A stretch of 64,000 bases of DNA from Arthrobacter sp. Bz4 (GTDB lineage Bacteria > Actinomycetota > Actinomycetes > Actinomycetales > Micrococcaceae). The stretch covers positions 62,001-126,000 of the forward strand of contig NZ_QDAE01000007.1 in assembly GCF_003075455.1 (NCBI RefSeq), in the 5' to 3' direction. The notes under the pieces are model-generated. The model did no database searches, was not told the DNA's origin, and was given only the letters and a program-made list of their open reading frames with translations. Each line of letters starts with the position of its first letter. Position 1 is the first letter of the stretch. Position numbers and translations under genes: made by a program. Positions 17,769 to 27,036 of the stretch are shown here, one piece after another.

Positions 17769-19261
17769 GGACGCACCTCCACGTCGGCTCTGCCGTCGGC
17801 GACCCGTAGCAGCCTGCTGCCCAGCGCGTCGGTGAACTCCTGGTCGTGGGTGACCGCCAGCAGGCTGCCGCCGTCCTGGATCAGTTCGGCAAGCAGCGCG
17901 ACGAGTTCGGCCCAGGTGTTGGCATCCTGCCCGAAGGTCGGTTCGTCCAGGACCAGGATGTCCGGGTCTGTTGCCAGCATGGTCGCCACCGAAAGCCGCC
18001 GCTTTTCACCGCCGGACAGGGTGAAGGGGTTTGCCTGCAGCAGGGAGGTCAGTCTCAACCGCTCGGCGATGGGATCCACCCGCCGCCGGACCGCCGCCTC
18101 GTCAGTACCCCCTAGCCGCCGCGGACCAAATTCCAGCTCGTCGATTACCCGGTTGGTGAGGAACTGGTGCTCGGGTTCCTGGAACACCGTCCCAATCCTG
18201 GTCACCAGTTGCGCTGATTTCCAGGCGTGCGGGCTACTCCCGGCTCCGCGGGAGAGGGCCGGTGCGGCCTCCAACTGGCCGCGCCGCGCCGGCAACAACC
18301 CGGCCAGGGTCAGCGCAAGCGTCGATTTTCCGCCACCGTTGGGGCCCACGATGCCCAGGGATGAGCCGGCGGTGAGGGCGACGTCGACGCCGTCGAGCAC
18401 CGCCGGTCCCCGTTTGGCCCGCGCCACTGATAGTCCCCTGGCAGTAAGCAGCTCCTCCCCCGGTGAGGATAGCTGCGTGGGAACCGACGGTTGATGACCG
18501 GGGAGCCACACCCCCGCCGCCGCCAGCCGGGCCCGGGTCGACGCGTCGGTCAGCACCGTTCCCGGGGGGCCGTCGGCGAGGATCCCGCCGTCGGCCGCCA
18601 GCACCACCACCCGATCCACCACATCGGCCCACACCGCCACCCGATGCTCTACCACCACAAGGGTGGCGCCGGTGCGGTCCAGGACCCGCCCGACGGCGTC
18701 CCTTACCTCCAGCACACCGGCCGGGTCGAGATTGGCGGTCGGTTCGTCAAGCAGCAGGAGCCCGGGTTGCATCGCCAGCACCGCCGCCAACGCCAGGCGT
18801 TGCTTCTGGCCGCCGGACAACGCACTGGTGGACCGGTCCAACGGCACCTCAAGCCCCACGTCGTCGAGCGCCCGCCGAACCCGCTGCCAGATCTGATCGC
18901 GTGGTACGGCCTGGTTCTCGGCGCCGAAGGCCACCTCGTCACCGACCCGGGCCAGCACAATCTGAGAGTCCGGGTCCTGAAGCACCAGCCCCGCGCGACC
19001 GCGCACCTCGCCGGGAGGCCGCCCGTCGAGGGTGAGGGAGCCGTGCTGTTCGCCCTGCCCCTCATCGCCGAGGACACCAGCCAACCCGTGCAGCAGGGTT
19101 GACTTCCCGGACCCTGACGCACCGAGCAGCAGCACCCGTTCTCCGGGCGCTACTGTCAGGCCAACGTCCCGGACCGCCGGGGTTTTCCGGCCGGCGTGCC
19201 GCCAGCTCCAGCCTTGCGCGCTGATGCTGACGGCCGACGGCGTATTTCCGTGGTCAGCCAT
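17765..19261 (-). CDS. ykoD: ECF transporter ATPase with two fused ABC domains (YkoD-like)
   Basis: This cytoplasmic ATPase powers the ECF importer. The 498-residue chain has two complete ABC modules in tandem, as in YkoD. The first has Walker A GASGSGKST at 47-55, signature LSGGQKQR and Walker B LLLLDEPTAN. The second has GPNGGGKST near 306, LSGGEKRR and ILVLDEPTFGQD. The single protein therefore replaces the EcfA1/EcfA2 heterodimer. It lies five bases after ykoE and overlaps ykoC by four bases, so the three are co-translated. Confidence 0.93.
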   Translation of the reverse strand: MADHGNTPSAVSISAQGWSWRHAGRKTPAVRDVGLTVAPGERVLLLGASGSGKSTLLHGLAGVLGDEGQGEQHGSLTLDGRPPGEVRGRAGLVLQDPDSQIVLARVGDEVAFGAENQAVPRDQIWQRVRRALDDVGLEVPLDRSTSALSGGQKQRLALAAVLAMQPGLLLLDEPTANLDPAGVLEVRDAVGRVLDRTGATLVVVEHRVAVWADVVDRVVVLAADGGILADGPPGTVLTDASTRARLAAAGVWLPGHQPSVPTQLSSPGEELLTARGLSVARAKRGPAVLDGVDVALTAGSSLGIVGPNGGGKSTLALTLAGLLPARRGQLEAAPALSRGAGSSPHAWKSAQLVTRIGTVFQEPEHQFLTNRVIDELEFGPRRLGGTDEAAVRRRVDPIAERLRLTSLLQANPFTLSGGEKRRLSVATMLATDPDILVLDEPTFGQDANTWAELVALLAELIQDGGSLLAVTHDQEFTDALGSRLLRVADGRADVEVRP

Positions 19262-19266
19262 ACCGG

Positions 19267-19884
19267 TTAAACGTCAGCCGTTCGTCCGGAGGCGAAAGCC
19301 GACAGCACCCCCGTCTTGGCCAGGGCACGGACCGCCAGCCACGACACCAGGCCAGCGATAATCACGCCCGAGATCGAGGCGAACACCACGTACATCAGTT
19401 GCCATTCGAAGGCCCAGAGGGCGTTGTACAGGATGTTTTCGCTGATCGAGAGGGCCAGGCCCGCGCCAAGCCCGGCGAGCAAAGCCACCCCGAGGTTCCA
19501 CCTGCGGTACAGGAACAAGAGGAAGATGAGCTCGGCCCCGACGCCCTGAATGGCTCCGGAGAGCAACGTGGTCAACCCGAACTGGGTGCCCAGCAGCGCT
19601 GAAACCGCTGCAGCCAGCACTTCGCAGTAGATGGCTGCTCCGGGTTTCCTGATGATCAGACCGCCAAGTACCCCCGCGATCAGCCAGCCACCCGTGTAGA
19701 GACCGGCCAACGGCGGGAACGCTCCGGTCAAGGCAGCGATGCCCGTGTAGCCGGCCGACCAGGCGAAGAACACCACCCCGACGGCGACCGCCACCACCGA
19801 GGCAACGACAATGTCGACCACGCGCCATTGATATCGGGCGCGCAGCGTCGACGTGTTTTGAGTTGGTGCAGTTGATGAAGCCAT
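19267..19884 (-). CDS. ykoE: ECF transporter S component, YkoE family (thiamine/HMP)
   Basis: This membrane protein is the substrate-specificity subunit of an ECF importer. The YkoE family is predicted to take up hydroxymethylpyrimidine or thiamine. The 205-residue product has about six hydrophobic helices. The region LTGAFPPLAGLYTGGWLIAG and the following GLIIRKPGAAIYCEVLAA are typical of YkoE. The ATG at 19884 has a strong AGGAGGTAA ribosome-binding site that lies inside a hairpin. A TPP riboswitch precedes the gene, so expression should fall when thiamine pyrophosphate is plentiful. Confidence 0.92.
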   Translation of the reverse strand: MASSTAPTQNTSTLRARYQWRVVDIVVASVVAVAVGVVFFAWSAGYTGIAALTGAFPPLAGLYTGGWLIAGVLGGLIIRKPGAAIYCEVLAAAVSALLGTQFGLTTLLSGAIQGVGAELIFLLFLYRRWNLGVALLAGLGAGLALSISENILYNALWAFEWQLMYVVFASISGVIIAGLVSWLAVRALAKTGVLSAFASGRTADV

Positions 19885-19893
19885 GTGAATTTA

Positions 19894-19912
19894 CCTCCTG
19901 AGGTACAGGAGG
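19894..19912 (-). promoter_or_regulatory. Hairpin enclosing the ykoE Shine-Dalgarno sequence
   Basis: On the minus strand CCTCCTG (19912-19906), a five-base loop, and CAGGAGG (19900-19894) form a perfect seven-base stem. The second arm is the ribosome-binding site of ykoE. It lies downstream of the TPP aptamer, so it is a plausible translational on/off element of the riboswitch. Confidence 0.65.
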
Positions 19913-19965
19913 GGAGGGTATCCGGGCCCATGGCGAGTGCCACCGGCCGGGCACCCTGAGATACT

Positions 19966-20064
19966 CGACTCCCTTCGCCGGTACTAGCCGGATCAGGTTC
20001 GAGGGTCTGCGGTAGGCCGCACTCTCAGCGCCCGTCCATCTGGATGGACGGCGCTCCCCTGTCG
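19966..20064 (-). promoter_or_regulatory. TPP riboswitch (THI element)
   Basis: Read on the minus strand, the region holds the conserved thi-box segments: GGGGAGC, GCTGAGAGTGCGG, ACCCTCGAACCTGATCCGG, CTAGTACCGGCGAAGGGAGT. The 5' GACAGGGG and 3' GGGAGTCG ends can close the P1 stem. It begins about 180 bases upstream of ykoE. An extra self-complementary arm (CGTCCATCCAGATGGACG) forms the variable P3-type helix. The rest of the 19885-20207 gap holds the expression platform and, beyond 20065, the short upstream region of the DUF4235 gene. Confidence 0.95.
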
Positions 20065-20207
20065 TATGTTTAGCAATTTCAACTCTACACCTGAGAGGTT
20101 CGTACCCACCACGGCGGCTGGCGGCGGGCTCCCGGCTGTGCTGGTGCGTCTCACCTCAACAGGAAAACGCTAGGCTTGAGAAAAGAGCCACCATCGAAGG
20201 AGACACC

Positions 20208-20468
20208 ATGAATCAGCTTATGAAACTGCTGGGCGTAGCACTGAGCCTTGGCGCCGGCATCGCCGGAGCCAAGGTCGTGGATTTCATCTGGCACAAGACC
20301 ACCGGCAAAGCCTCACCGAAGGACGAGGACGGGCTCGAGAACAGCCTCCGTTCCGCTATCGCGTTCGCGCTGATCTCCGGTGCCGTGCGCGCCGTCCTGC
20401 AGGTCCTCACCAACCGCACCACGCAGCGGGCAGCCAACCGGTTCGCGAAGTCCCGCGACCTGACGTAG
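20208..20468 (+). CDS. DUF4235 domain-containing protein
   Basis: This is a small conserved actinobacterial membrane protein of unknown function. The 86-residue product has a Gly/Ala-rich hydrophobic helix (about 8-27, GVALSLGAGIAGAKVVDFIW). A charged loop follows (TTGKASPKDEDG), then a second hydrophobic helix (about 45-67) and a basic tail. AAGGAGAC lies just upstream of the ATG at 20208. It converges on mrpG with a seven-base gap. Confidence 0.88.
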   Translation: MNQLMKLLGVALSLGAGIAGAKVVDFIWHKTTGKASPKDEDGLENSLRSAIAFALISGAVRAVLQVLTNRTTQRAANRFAKSRDLT

Positions 20469-20475
20469 GTCCTAT

Positions 20476-20871
20476 TTACGTCTCATCGGGGCGCTCGGTC
20501 GGATTCCGGCCGGGCGCCTTCTTGTTGGCGGCCTTCTCCACAACCTCGTCGAGTTCATCCATGCTGAGCAGGTCTCGTCGCAGGTGTTTGGTGCGGTATC
20601 CCGCCCGGCCCACCATGTGGGCTGAGACTGGGACGGTCAGGAGCATGAAAATCCAGCACACCAGCAGGACCGGGATCAACACCCAGCTGCGCATCTGTAA
20701 GCCCATGGCCAGGAGGAACAGCAGCAGTCCCAGCACCTGGGGTTTGGTTGCCGCGTGCATCCGGGTGAGGAGGTCAGGGAAACGGAGCAGGCCGACGCCG
20801 GCAGCAACCGACATCAGTGCCCCTCCGATCATGAGAACGGCTGTCACCACGTCAATGAGAGTGTCGCTCAT
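20476..20871 (-). CDS. mrpG: Na+/H+ antiporter subunit G (MrpG/MnhG)
   Basis: This is a small membrane subunit of the multi-subunit Mrp cation/proton antiporter. The 131-residue product has three hydrophobic helices. It shows the MnhG pattern GVGLLRFPDLLTRMHAATKPQVLGL near 26-50, followed by a helix ending in PVSAHMVGRAGY. The tail is hydrophilic and Lys/Arg/Pro-rich. It is the last gene of the mrp operon, three bases after mrpF. Confidence 0.95.
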   Translation of the reverse strand: MSDTLIDVVTAVLMIGGALMSVAAGVGLLRFPDLLTRMHAATKPQVLGLLLFLLAMGLQMRSWVLIPVLLVCWIFMLLTVPVSAHMVGRAGYRTKHLRRDLLSMDELDEVVEKAANKKAPGRNPTERPDET

Positions 20872-20874
20872 GTC

Positions 20875-21132
20875 CTACTTCCTGTCCGTGACGAACCGTG
20901 CGACGGTCACGGATCCAATGAATCCGATCACCGAAATCCCGACCAGAAGCACAATGTTGTCCAGGTGCCGGTTCACTGCCATGTCCACGGCCAGCGCTCC
21001 ACCAATGATGGCGAGCAGCACGTCGATCGCGAGCACCCGGTCCAGGATCGAGGGGCCTCGCGCAATCCGATACAAAGCGCACAGGGCGGCGAATCCGAGC
21101 AACAGTCCCACAATAATTACGGCGCTCGTCAT
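20875..21132 (-). CDS. mrpF: Na+/H+ antiporter subunit F (MrpF/MnhF)
   Basis: This is a small three-helix membrane subunit of the Mrp antiporter. The 85-residue product includes the MrpF hallmark RIARGPSILDRVLAIDVLLA near 22-41, where the Asp residues are conserved, and ends with GFIGSVTVARFVTDRK. Its start overlaps the end of mrpE by four bases (ATGA), indicating translational coupling. Confidence 0.95.
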   Translation of the reverse strand: MTSAVIIVGLLLGFAALCALYRIARGPSILDRVLAIDVLLAIIGGALAVDMAVNRHLDNIVLLVGISVIGFIGSVTVARFVTDRK

Positions 21133-21712
21133 TTCCGGATCCCCTCCTCACGCTCTTCGTTCTCCTGATCGAACCGGACCTCAGTCTGCAGCAGCGCCAG
21201 ATCATCCGGGGTTCCCATAATCCTGATCAGCCAGGCTTCGGTGGCCCGCACATCGGACCTGATCTTCGCTGCACCCTCCGGCGTCTTCACATTCAGGCAG
21301 TGCAGGTACAGCGTGGAGGTAGAGCGGTCCACCTCCACCACCAGCGATCCGGGGATCAGGGAGAGCGCGTGCCCGGTGACGGTCACCAGAAGGTCGGACT
21401 GGCTCCGAAGCTGGACTGCCACCACCGCGTTGACGAGCCTCGGGCCCTGCGTGAGCGAGAGCCAAAACACTTCGAAACTCGCCACCACGAGTTTGTACAG
21501 GAATCGTCCGATGAACGGGACCGCGTACAACACGTTGAATCGGCCGCTGAGCTCCACCGGCGGCAGGTACAGCAGGTTGGCCACTGCGTAGGCGATCAGG
21601 CCGCCAAAAATGAGGTTCCCCGGGCTGAAGTCCTGCACAGTGCGCCCCAGACGATGACCAGCCAGATAATCAGGGGCAGTTCCGTGATGAAGGGGATCTT
21701 CTGTCGGCTCAT
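21129..21712 (-). pseudogene. mrpE: Na+/H+ antiporter subunit E (MrpE/MnhE), frameshifted as sequenced
   Basis: MrpE is a membrane subunit of the Mrp antiporter. The expected start is the ATG at 21712, overlapping the mrpD stop (ATGA). It reads MSRQKIPFITELPLIIWL and VIVWGAL, then shifts frame. The rest, from QDFSPGNLIFGGLIAYAVAN to the end, is in another frame. One extra base near 21636 (TGG CAG instead of TGCAG) would restore a normal MrpE of about 194 residues. The downstream frame alone can be extended to a different start near 21794, but that N-terminus is not MrpE-like. Because the rest of the operon is intact, a sequencing error is at least as likely as a real mutation. Confidence 0.85.
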
Positions 21713-23319
21713 GGCGCGCTCCCTTCGCCCAGGACCGCTTCAATGTAATCGGTCCGCTCCAGCATGTTCTGCGCAGCGTTGTCGCTGATTTCAAACAACG
21801 GACCCGCCAGGAGGGTAAGGGTCACTCCCAGGCCGACCAGGCCCATGGTGGGACCGACCATGGTGCGGGGTAGCAGGTTCACCGGTTTGCGCCCGGAGAA
21901 CCGCCCAGTGGTCTCGCTGTTGACGCGCTGCGAGGTGCGAACGGCTGATCCGTCTGCCTTGGTGGCGAGCAGGATGGGATCCGGGTGCAGTGCGTCTTCG
22001 GGGCGGCGCCAGAAGGCGCGGTTCCAGACGCGGGCAATCGCCAGCAGGGTCAGGAGGCTGGTGAGCACACTGGCGCCAACCGCCACATAGGCGATGGGTG
22101 TGCCCAGTTCGACGCCGGCCTGCAGGATACCCAGCTTGCCGAGGAACCCGGAGAAGGGCGGTATTCCGGCCAGATTCATTGCCGGGATGAAGAACAGTAC
22201 GCCAAGTAGCGGCGATAGCTTGGCGAGCCCACCAAGGCGATCCATATTGGCGGTCCCACCACGGCGTTCAATCAACCCGGTCACCAGGAACAGGCTGGTC
22301 TGCACCGTGATGTGGTGCGCCACGTAGAAGATCGCGGCGCCCAAGCCGACGACGGTTGAGATCGCCAGCCCGAAGATCATGAACCCGATGTGGCTGACCA
22401 GGGTGAAGGACAACATTCGTTTGATATCCGACTGCGCCAAGGCCCCGAGGATCCCCACCACCATGGTGAGGATTGCCACCACCATCAGCAGGGTGTTGAT
22501 GCGGTCGCCCGGGAAGAGCAGCGTCTCGGTGCGCACCATTGCGTAGACGCCCACCTTGGTGAGCAGGCCAGCGAACACGGCAGTTACCGGTGCGGGCGCT
22601 GTCGGATAGGAGTCAGGCAGCCAGAAGGACAGGGGGAAGACGGCTGCCTTGATTCCGAACGCCACCAAGAGCATCAGGTGCAGCATCATCTGCGTGGCAG
22701 GGTCGATCTCCCCTAGCTTCACCGCAAGATCGGCCAGGTTGATGGTTCCCGTTGCGGCATAGATCATGCCGATCGCAATCAGGAAGAGCAGCGACGACAC
22801 CACGCTGACCACCACGTAGGTCACTCCCGCGCGGATCCGCTGGGTGGTTCCGCCGAGGGTCATCAGCACATAGCTGGCCGTCAGCAGGATTTCAAAGCCC
22901 ACATACAGGTTGAACAGGTCGCCGGACATGAACGCGTTGGAGACGCCGGCCACCAGGATCAGGTAGGTGGGGTGAAAGATCGAGATGGGGCCGTCTTCAT
23001 CGCCGTCGGTCATGCCCTGTCCGGTGGCGTAAATCAGCACCGCGAGGCTGATCGCCGTCGAAATAACCAGCATGAGAGCGGAAAACTGGTCGACCACCAG
23101 GGTGATGCCGAAAGGCGGCATCCACCCACCAATGAACACCGCGGTGGCTCCGTGCTCTGCGGCATTCTGCAGGAGGAACAGTTCGAGGATCAGTGTGATG
23201 CTCAGGGTCGAAATGCTGACCGCCCGCTGCGAGCGGGAATGCCGGATCAGGAGGAAGGCAACCGCTGCGCCAAGGAACGGGAGGACCACCGCCAGCGGTG
23301 CGAGGCTTGCAATGTTCAC
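21709..23319 (-). CDS. mrpD: Na+/H+ antiporter subunit D (MrpD/MnhD)
   Basis: MrpD is one of the two large proton-translocating subunits of the Mrp antiporter and is related to the NuoL/M/N subunits of complex I. The 536-residue product has about 14 membrane helices. It carries the proton_antipo_M core with VGFEILLTASYVLMTLGG near 145-160. AVFPLSFWLPDSYPTAPAPV is near 225 and includes a functional Lys/His region, and LAQSDIKRMLSFTLVSHIGF lies near 295. The C-terminal extension after about 440 is hydrophilic. It overlaps mrpC and mrpE by four bases each. Confidence 0.96.
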   Translation of the reverse strand: MNIASLAPLAVVLPFLGAAVAFLLIRHSRSQRAVSISTLSITLILELFLLQNAAEHGATAVFIGGWMPPFGITLVVDQFSALMLVISTAISLAVLIYATGQGMTDGDEDGPISIFHPTYLILVAGVSNAFMSGDLFNLYVGFEILLTASYVLMTLGGTTQRIRAGVTYVVVSVVSSLLFLIAIGMIYAATGTINLADLAVKLGEIDPATQMMLHLMLLVAFGIKAAVFPLSFWLPDSYPTAPAPVTAVFAGLLTKVGVYAMVRTETLLFPGDRINTLLMVVAILTMVVGILGALAQSDIKRMLSFTLVSHIGFMIFGLAISTVVGLGAAIFYVAHHITVQTSLFLVTGLIERRGGTANMDRLGGLAKLSPLLGVLFFIPAMNLAGIPPFSGFLGKLGILQAGVELGTPIAYVAVGASVLTSLLTLLAIARVWNRAFWRRPEDALHPDPILLATKADGSAVRTSQRVNSETTGRFSGRKPVNLLPRTMVGPTMGLVGLGVTLTLLAGPLFEISDNAAQNMLERTDYIEAVLGEGSAP

Positions 23320-23810
23320 CGTGGCTCCTTCGGTTCGGAGGGAAGATCAAGGACGCCCGCGTTTTGAGAGCCGGGCGCTTCCTCGGCTTCCTCCAGCGGG
23401 GTGAACTCGGTGGTTTCTTCGGGGACATCGGCGTCGTCTTCAGCGTCGAAGCTGCCCTGGCTGGCGACCCTGCGGTCCTCCATATCGTCCTGGACCTCGT
23501 CGCGGCGGCCCAGCACCCAGGACCGGTAGATGATGCCCAGCATGAAGGCGGTCACGGCGAAGGAAATCACAATGGCGGTCAGAATCAGGGCTTGGGGCAG
23601 CGGATCCGAGTAGGCGTCGGCGGCGATCTCCTCCGAGTACAGGGGGGCGACGCCGGCCCGACCGCCCGCGGAAAGCAACAGGATGTTGGCGCCGTTGGCC
23701 AGCAGGATCAGACCCAGCAGGACCCGGGTCAGGCTGCGTTCCAGCAGCAGGTAGATGCCCCCCGCGAAGAGGGCTGCCATGACCACCAGCAGGGTGATGT
23801 TGACGCTCAT
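23316..23810 (-). CDS. mrpC: Na+/H+ antiporter subunit C (MrpC/MnhC)
   Basis: MrpC is the NuoK-like three-helix subunit of the Mrp antiporter. The 164-residue product has helices at about 3-22, 29-47 and 74-95, with LVRVLLGLILLANGANIL-like sequence in the middle. DPLPQALILTAIVISFAVTAF is typical of the family. The last 60 or so residues are an acidic tail not found in the shortest homologues (about 115 residues). It overlaps mrpA and mrpD by four bases. Confidence 0.95.
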   Translation of the reverse strand: MSVNITLLVVMAALFAGGIYLLLERSLTRVLLGLILLANGANILLLSAGGRAGVAPLYSEEIAADAYSDPLPQALILTAIVISFAVTAFMLGIIYRSWVLGRRDEVQDDMEDRRVASQGSFDAEDDADVPEETTEFTPLEEAEEAPGSQNAGVLDLPSEPKEPR

Positions 23811-26800
23811 CGAGCTACTCCCTCGCCGGTTTCGGTATGTTCTTGCTGTTGTAGCTTCATCTCGCTCGGGTCGTTCTTCGCCGAGAGGCCCTCGCTGCGT
23901 TCATCGATCTCCGAGCCCAGGCTGCGCAGCACGTCGAGCACCAGCCCGACGACCACCAGGTACACACCAATGTCGAAAATGGTCGAGGTGACGAACTTGA
24001 CGTCGCCGAAGACCGGCAACCAGAACTCCAGGATGGCCGTCTGGAGGATCTGGCCTCCCAGCAGCAGCGGGATCAGCGCGCTCAGGGAGGTGGTCGCCAT
24101 ACCCGCGCCGAGCAGGACCCCCGCGCTCACCGGGCTGGCTTCCGCCAGTTCAAATCGGCCACCCGCCAGATAGCGCACGGTCAGCGCCAGCCCCGCCAAC
24201 AGTCCACCCGCGAATCCACCGCCCGGCAGGTTGTGACCGGCGAGGAGGAGGTAAATGGAGAAGATAATGATCGAGTGGAAGAGCAGCCGGGTGACGACTT
24301 CGAAGATGATCGATCGGCGTTCGGGCGCGAGGGTCCGGCCGGCGACCAGCCACGCGTCCCGGGAGACTGACGAGAACTTCTTCGCCAACTCCAGTGCTGC
24401 GGCTTCCCGACCGAACTCGGCAATGGGTTCCTGGCCGCGATCGACGGATCCGGATTTGACGGTCTCTGCCCGCTGGCGGGTGTCGCCCCGGCCACGGATG
24501 AAGATCAGGCTGGCGATGCCGGTGGCTGCGATGGCCAGTACTGAAATTTCCCCGTACGTGTCCCAGGCCCTGATATCGACCAGGGTGACGTTGACGATGT
24601 TCTCTCCACCGCCGCCCTCGTAGGCCAGACCCGGGTACTCCAGTGACACCGGGCTGGCGACCCGTGATGCCATGGATGACATGGCGATTGCCACCATCAC
24701 CAGGCCGAAGGAGATTCCCAGCACGGCGCGCAGCAACCGGTACCGTCCCGGCTCCCGCTGCCACAGCCGCGCGGGTAGCGAGCGCAGCGCGAGCACAAAA
24801 GCCACCAGCACAATGGTTTCCACCAGCATCTGGGTCAACGCCAGGTCCGGCGCCCCCTGCAGCGCGAAGATGAGGGCCATCCCGTATCCGGTCACCCCGA
24901 CCATGAGCACTGCCATGAACCGCTTGGTAGCGCGGACTGCAGCCAGAATGCCGATAATGATGACGACGCCGGCCGCCACCTGCGCTGGTGAATCAGCGAT
25001 GTGCCACCGATCCGGGAGCGGTGCATCGTAGAACAGGATCGCTGCCAGGGGGGCGAGGATGGCCATGGTCAGAATGACGAAGAGGTAGAACGCCAGCGAA
25101 CCGCGCTGGGTGCGGCCGGTGATCCAGACGGCGACGTCGTCGAGCGTGCCGATGGTGTACTTGTAGCCGCGCTCAGCGTCGACCACTGAGGGAACCCTGG
25201 ACTGGATACGCTCGACGTGGGCCCGGAACCAGAACAGCAGAATACCGACGGCGATGGTCACTACGGAGAGCAGCAGCGCGGGAGTGAACCCGTGCCAGAG
25301 GGCGAGGTAACTTTCCTCGCCGTCGGCTTCGAAGAGGGTGACGTAGGGCTGGATGATGGAATCCACTGGTGCAGGCCAGAGGCCGAGGACCACGGTGAAT
25401 ACGGTGAGCAGCGCCGGCGCGAAAAGGAAGGATTTCTCCACCTGCGTGAACGGGGTGGCGGCTTTGCCCTTGCAGGCGAAACCGCCCCAGACGAATCGCG
25501 CACTGTAGGCGAAGGTCAGGGCAGAACCAACAACGATGCCGACAAGCAGGAGTGTGCCGACGGGGGTGGGATCGATCTCCGCCTGGTGAACGAAGGTCTC
25601 GAAGACGGATTCCTTGGCCACGAAGCCCAGCAGCGGTGGGAGTCCCGCCATCGACGCAGCGGCGATCGTGGCGATCACGGCCAGGGCGGGGGCGGTTTTC
25701 CTGATTCCCGCGAGTTTGCGGATGTCCCGGGTGCCAGCCTGATGGTCGATGATGCCGACCACCAGGAACAGGGTGGCCTTGAACAGACCGTGGGCCAGGA
25801 GGAGGCCCAATCCGGCCAGCGCCCCGCCGGGGCCGCCGAGTCCGACCACCATCGTGAGGAACCCGAGCTGACTCACCGTTCCATACGCGAGAATCAGTTT
25901 CAGGTCATGCTGGCGTAGCGCCCGCCAACCGCCCACGAGCATGGTGGCAAGGCCGATTATCAACACCATCGGCAGCCAGGAGGCAGCATCAGCGAACCCC
26001 GGCGCGAACCGGGCGACCAGGTAAATACCAGCCTTCACCATCGCCGCGGCGTGCAGGTAGGCGCTCACCGGGGTGGGCGCCGCCATCGCTCCGGGTAGCC
26101 AGAAGTGGAACGGGACCAACGCGGATTTGGTGAGGGCGCCGACGAGGATCAGCCCGATGGCGACGTCGATCACCAGTCCGTTGGACAGCAGCGACTCGGA
26201 CTGCGCCATGATGTCCGAGATCCGGTAAGTCCCGGCGGTCTGGCCTAGCATGATCATGCCGACCAGCATGGTCAGACCGCCGAAGGTGGTAACGATCAGG
26301 GCCTGGAGAGCCGCGCGGCGCGCCGCCAGACGATGCCGCGAGTAACCGATCAGCAGGTAGGACAGGACAGTGGTCAGTTCCCAGAAAATGAACAGCAGGA
26401 TCATGTTGTCGGCGGTGACCAGGCCGAACATGGCCCCAGCGAACGCGAGCAGTTGGGCGCCGAACGGGCCGATGTTCGGTTCGTCCTGCTTGAAGTACCG
26501 TGCACAGTAGAACAGGACCAGGGCGCCGATACCCAGGATCAGGATCGACAGTATTGCCGCCAGGGCATCCATCCGGAAAGCCAGCTCAAGGTTGAGACCG
26601 GGAATCCACTGGAAGGCTATCGAGGGCGGGGCATTGGGCTGGCCCTCGAGGAGACTCTGCCCCTCGCCCGTGTACTGGTCGAAGGTGATGACCAACCAGA
26701 CGAAGGCCGCTCCGGGAACCGCCCCGATCACGTAGAAGGCCGAGCGGCCGAGCCGGCGGAAGATCAACGGCGCGACAAAGGCTACCGCGAATAACGCGAT

Positions 26801-26815
26801 GAGCACGATTAGCAC
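23807..26815 (-). CDS. mrpA: Na+/H+ antiporter subunit A with fused MnhB domain (MrpA)
   Basis: MrpA is the largest proton-translocating subunit, NuoL-like. The 1002-residue product has the NuoL/MrpA core, with FIFWELTTVLSYLLIGYSRH near 145-165, PFHFWLPGAMAAPTPVSAYLHAAAM near 238 and HDLKLILAYGTVSQLGFLTM near 310. A DUF4040/MbhE-like central region follows, then a C-terminal MnhB domain (about 825-965, SIYLLLAGHNLPGGGFAGGL). No separate mrpB gene exists, consistent with the fusion. It is the first gene of the operon mrpA-C-D-E-F-G. The upstream gap 26816-27036 shows no clear feature beyond divergent promoters. Confidence 0.95.
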   Translation of the reverse strand: MLIVLIALFAVAFVAPLIFRRLGRSAFYVIGAVPGAAFVWLVITFDQYTGEGQSLLEGQPNAPPSIAFQWIPGLNLELAFRMDALAAILSILILGIGALVLFYCARYFKQDEPNIGPFGAQLLAFAGAMFGLVTADNMILLFIFWELTTVLSYLLIGYSRHRLAARRAALQALIVTTFGGLTMLVGMIMLGQTAGTYRISDIMAQSESLLSNGLVIDVAIGLILVGALTKSALVPFHFWLPGAMAAPTPVSAYLHAAAMVKAGIYLVARFAPGFADAASWLPMVLIIGLATMLVGGWRALRQHDLKLILAYGTVSQLGFLTMVVGLGGPGGALAGLGLLLAHGLFKATLFLVVGIIDHQAGTRDIRKLAGIRKTAPALAVIATIAAASMAGLPPLLGFVAKESVFETFVHQAEIDPTPVGTLLLVGIVVGSALTFAYSARFVWGGFACKGKAATPFTQVEKSFLFAPALLTVFTVVLGLWPAPVDSIIQPYVTLFEADGEESYLALWHGFTPALLLSVVTIAVGILLFWFRAHVERIQSRVPSVVDAERGYKYTIGTLDDVAVWITGRTQRGSLAFYLFVILTMAILAPLAAILFYDAPLPDRWHIADSPAQVAAGVVIIIGILAAVRATKRFMAVLMVGVTGYGMALIFALQGAPDLALTQMLVETIVLVAFVLALRSLPARLWQREPGRYRLLRAVLGISFGLVMVAIAMSSMASRVASPVSLEYPGLAYEGGGGENIVNVTLVDIRAWDTYGEISVLAIAATGIASLIFIRGRGDTRQRAETVKSGSVDRGQEPIAEFGREAAALELAKKFSSVSRDAWLVAGRTLAPERRSIIFEVVTRLLFHSIIIFSIYLLLAGHNLPGGGFAGGLLAGLALTVRYLAGGRFELAEASPVSAGVLLGAGMATTSLSALIPLLLGGQILQTAILEFWLPVFGDVKFVTSTIFDIGVYLVVVGLVLDVLRSLGSEIDERSEGLSAKNDPSEMKLQQQEHTETGEGVAR

Positions 26816-27036
26816 GATGATCTCCTGATCTCTCAGATGAGACGGTCAGCTGATAGACAGCGCGGACGGTCAGGGGCTTCGACTTATTCTACCTGTGGAA
26901 TACAGGCCGTCCCGACGTATTACGCCGTCGGCGACTGTTTCGGGGTTTCCGGAATACCGTGCCTGACCCGCGCGTTTGTGCGATCAACGGAAGATGTTCA
27001 TGGGTTTGCGGGTATCCGCGGGATAGCATTCACCGT

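Noticed and set aside
21713-21794. Start of MrpE near 21794 in the frame of its C-terminal part
   Set aside because: The N-terminal sequence in that frame is antisimilar to MrpE, while the correct MrpE N-terminus is found in the neighbouring frame from 21712.
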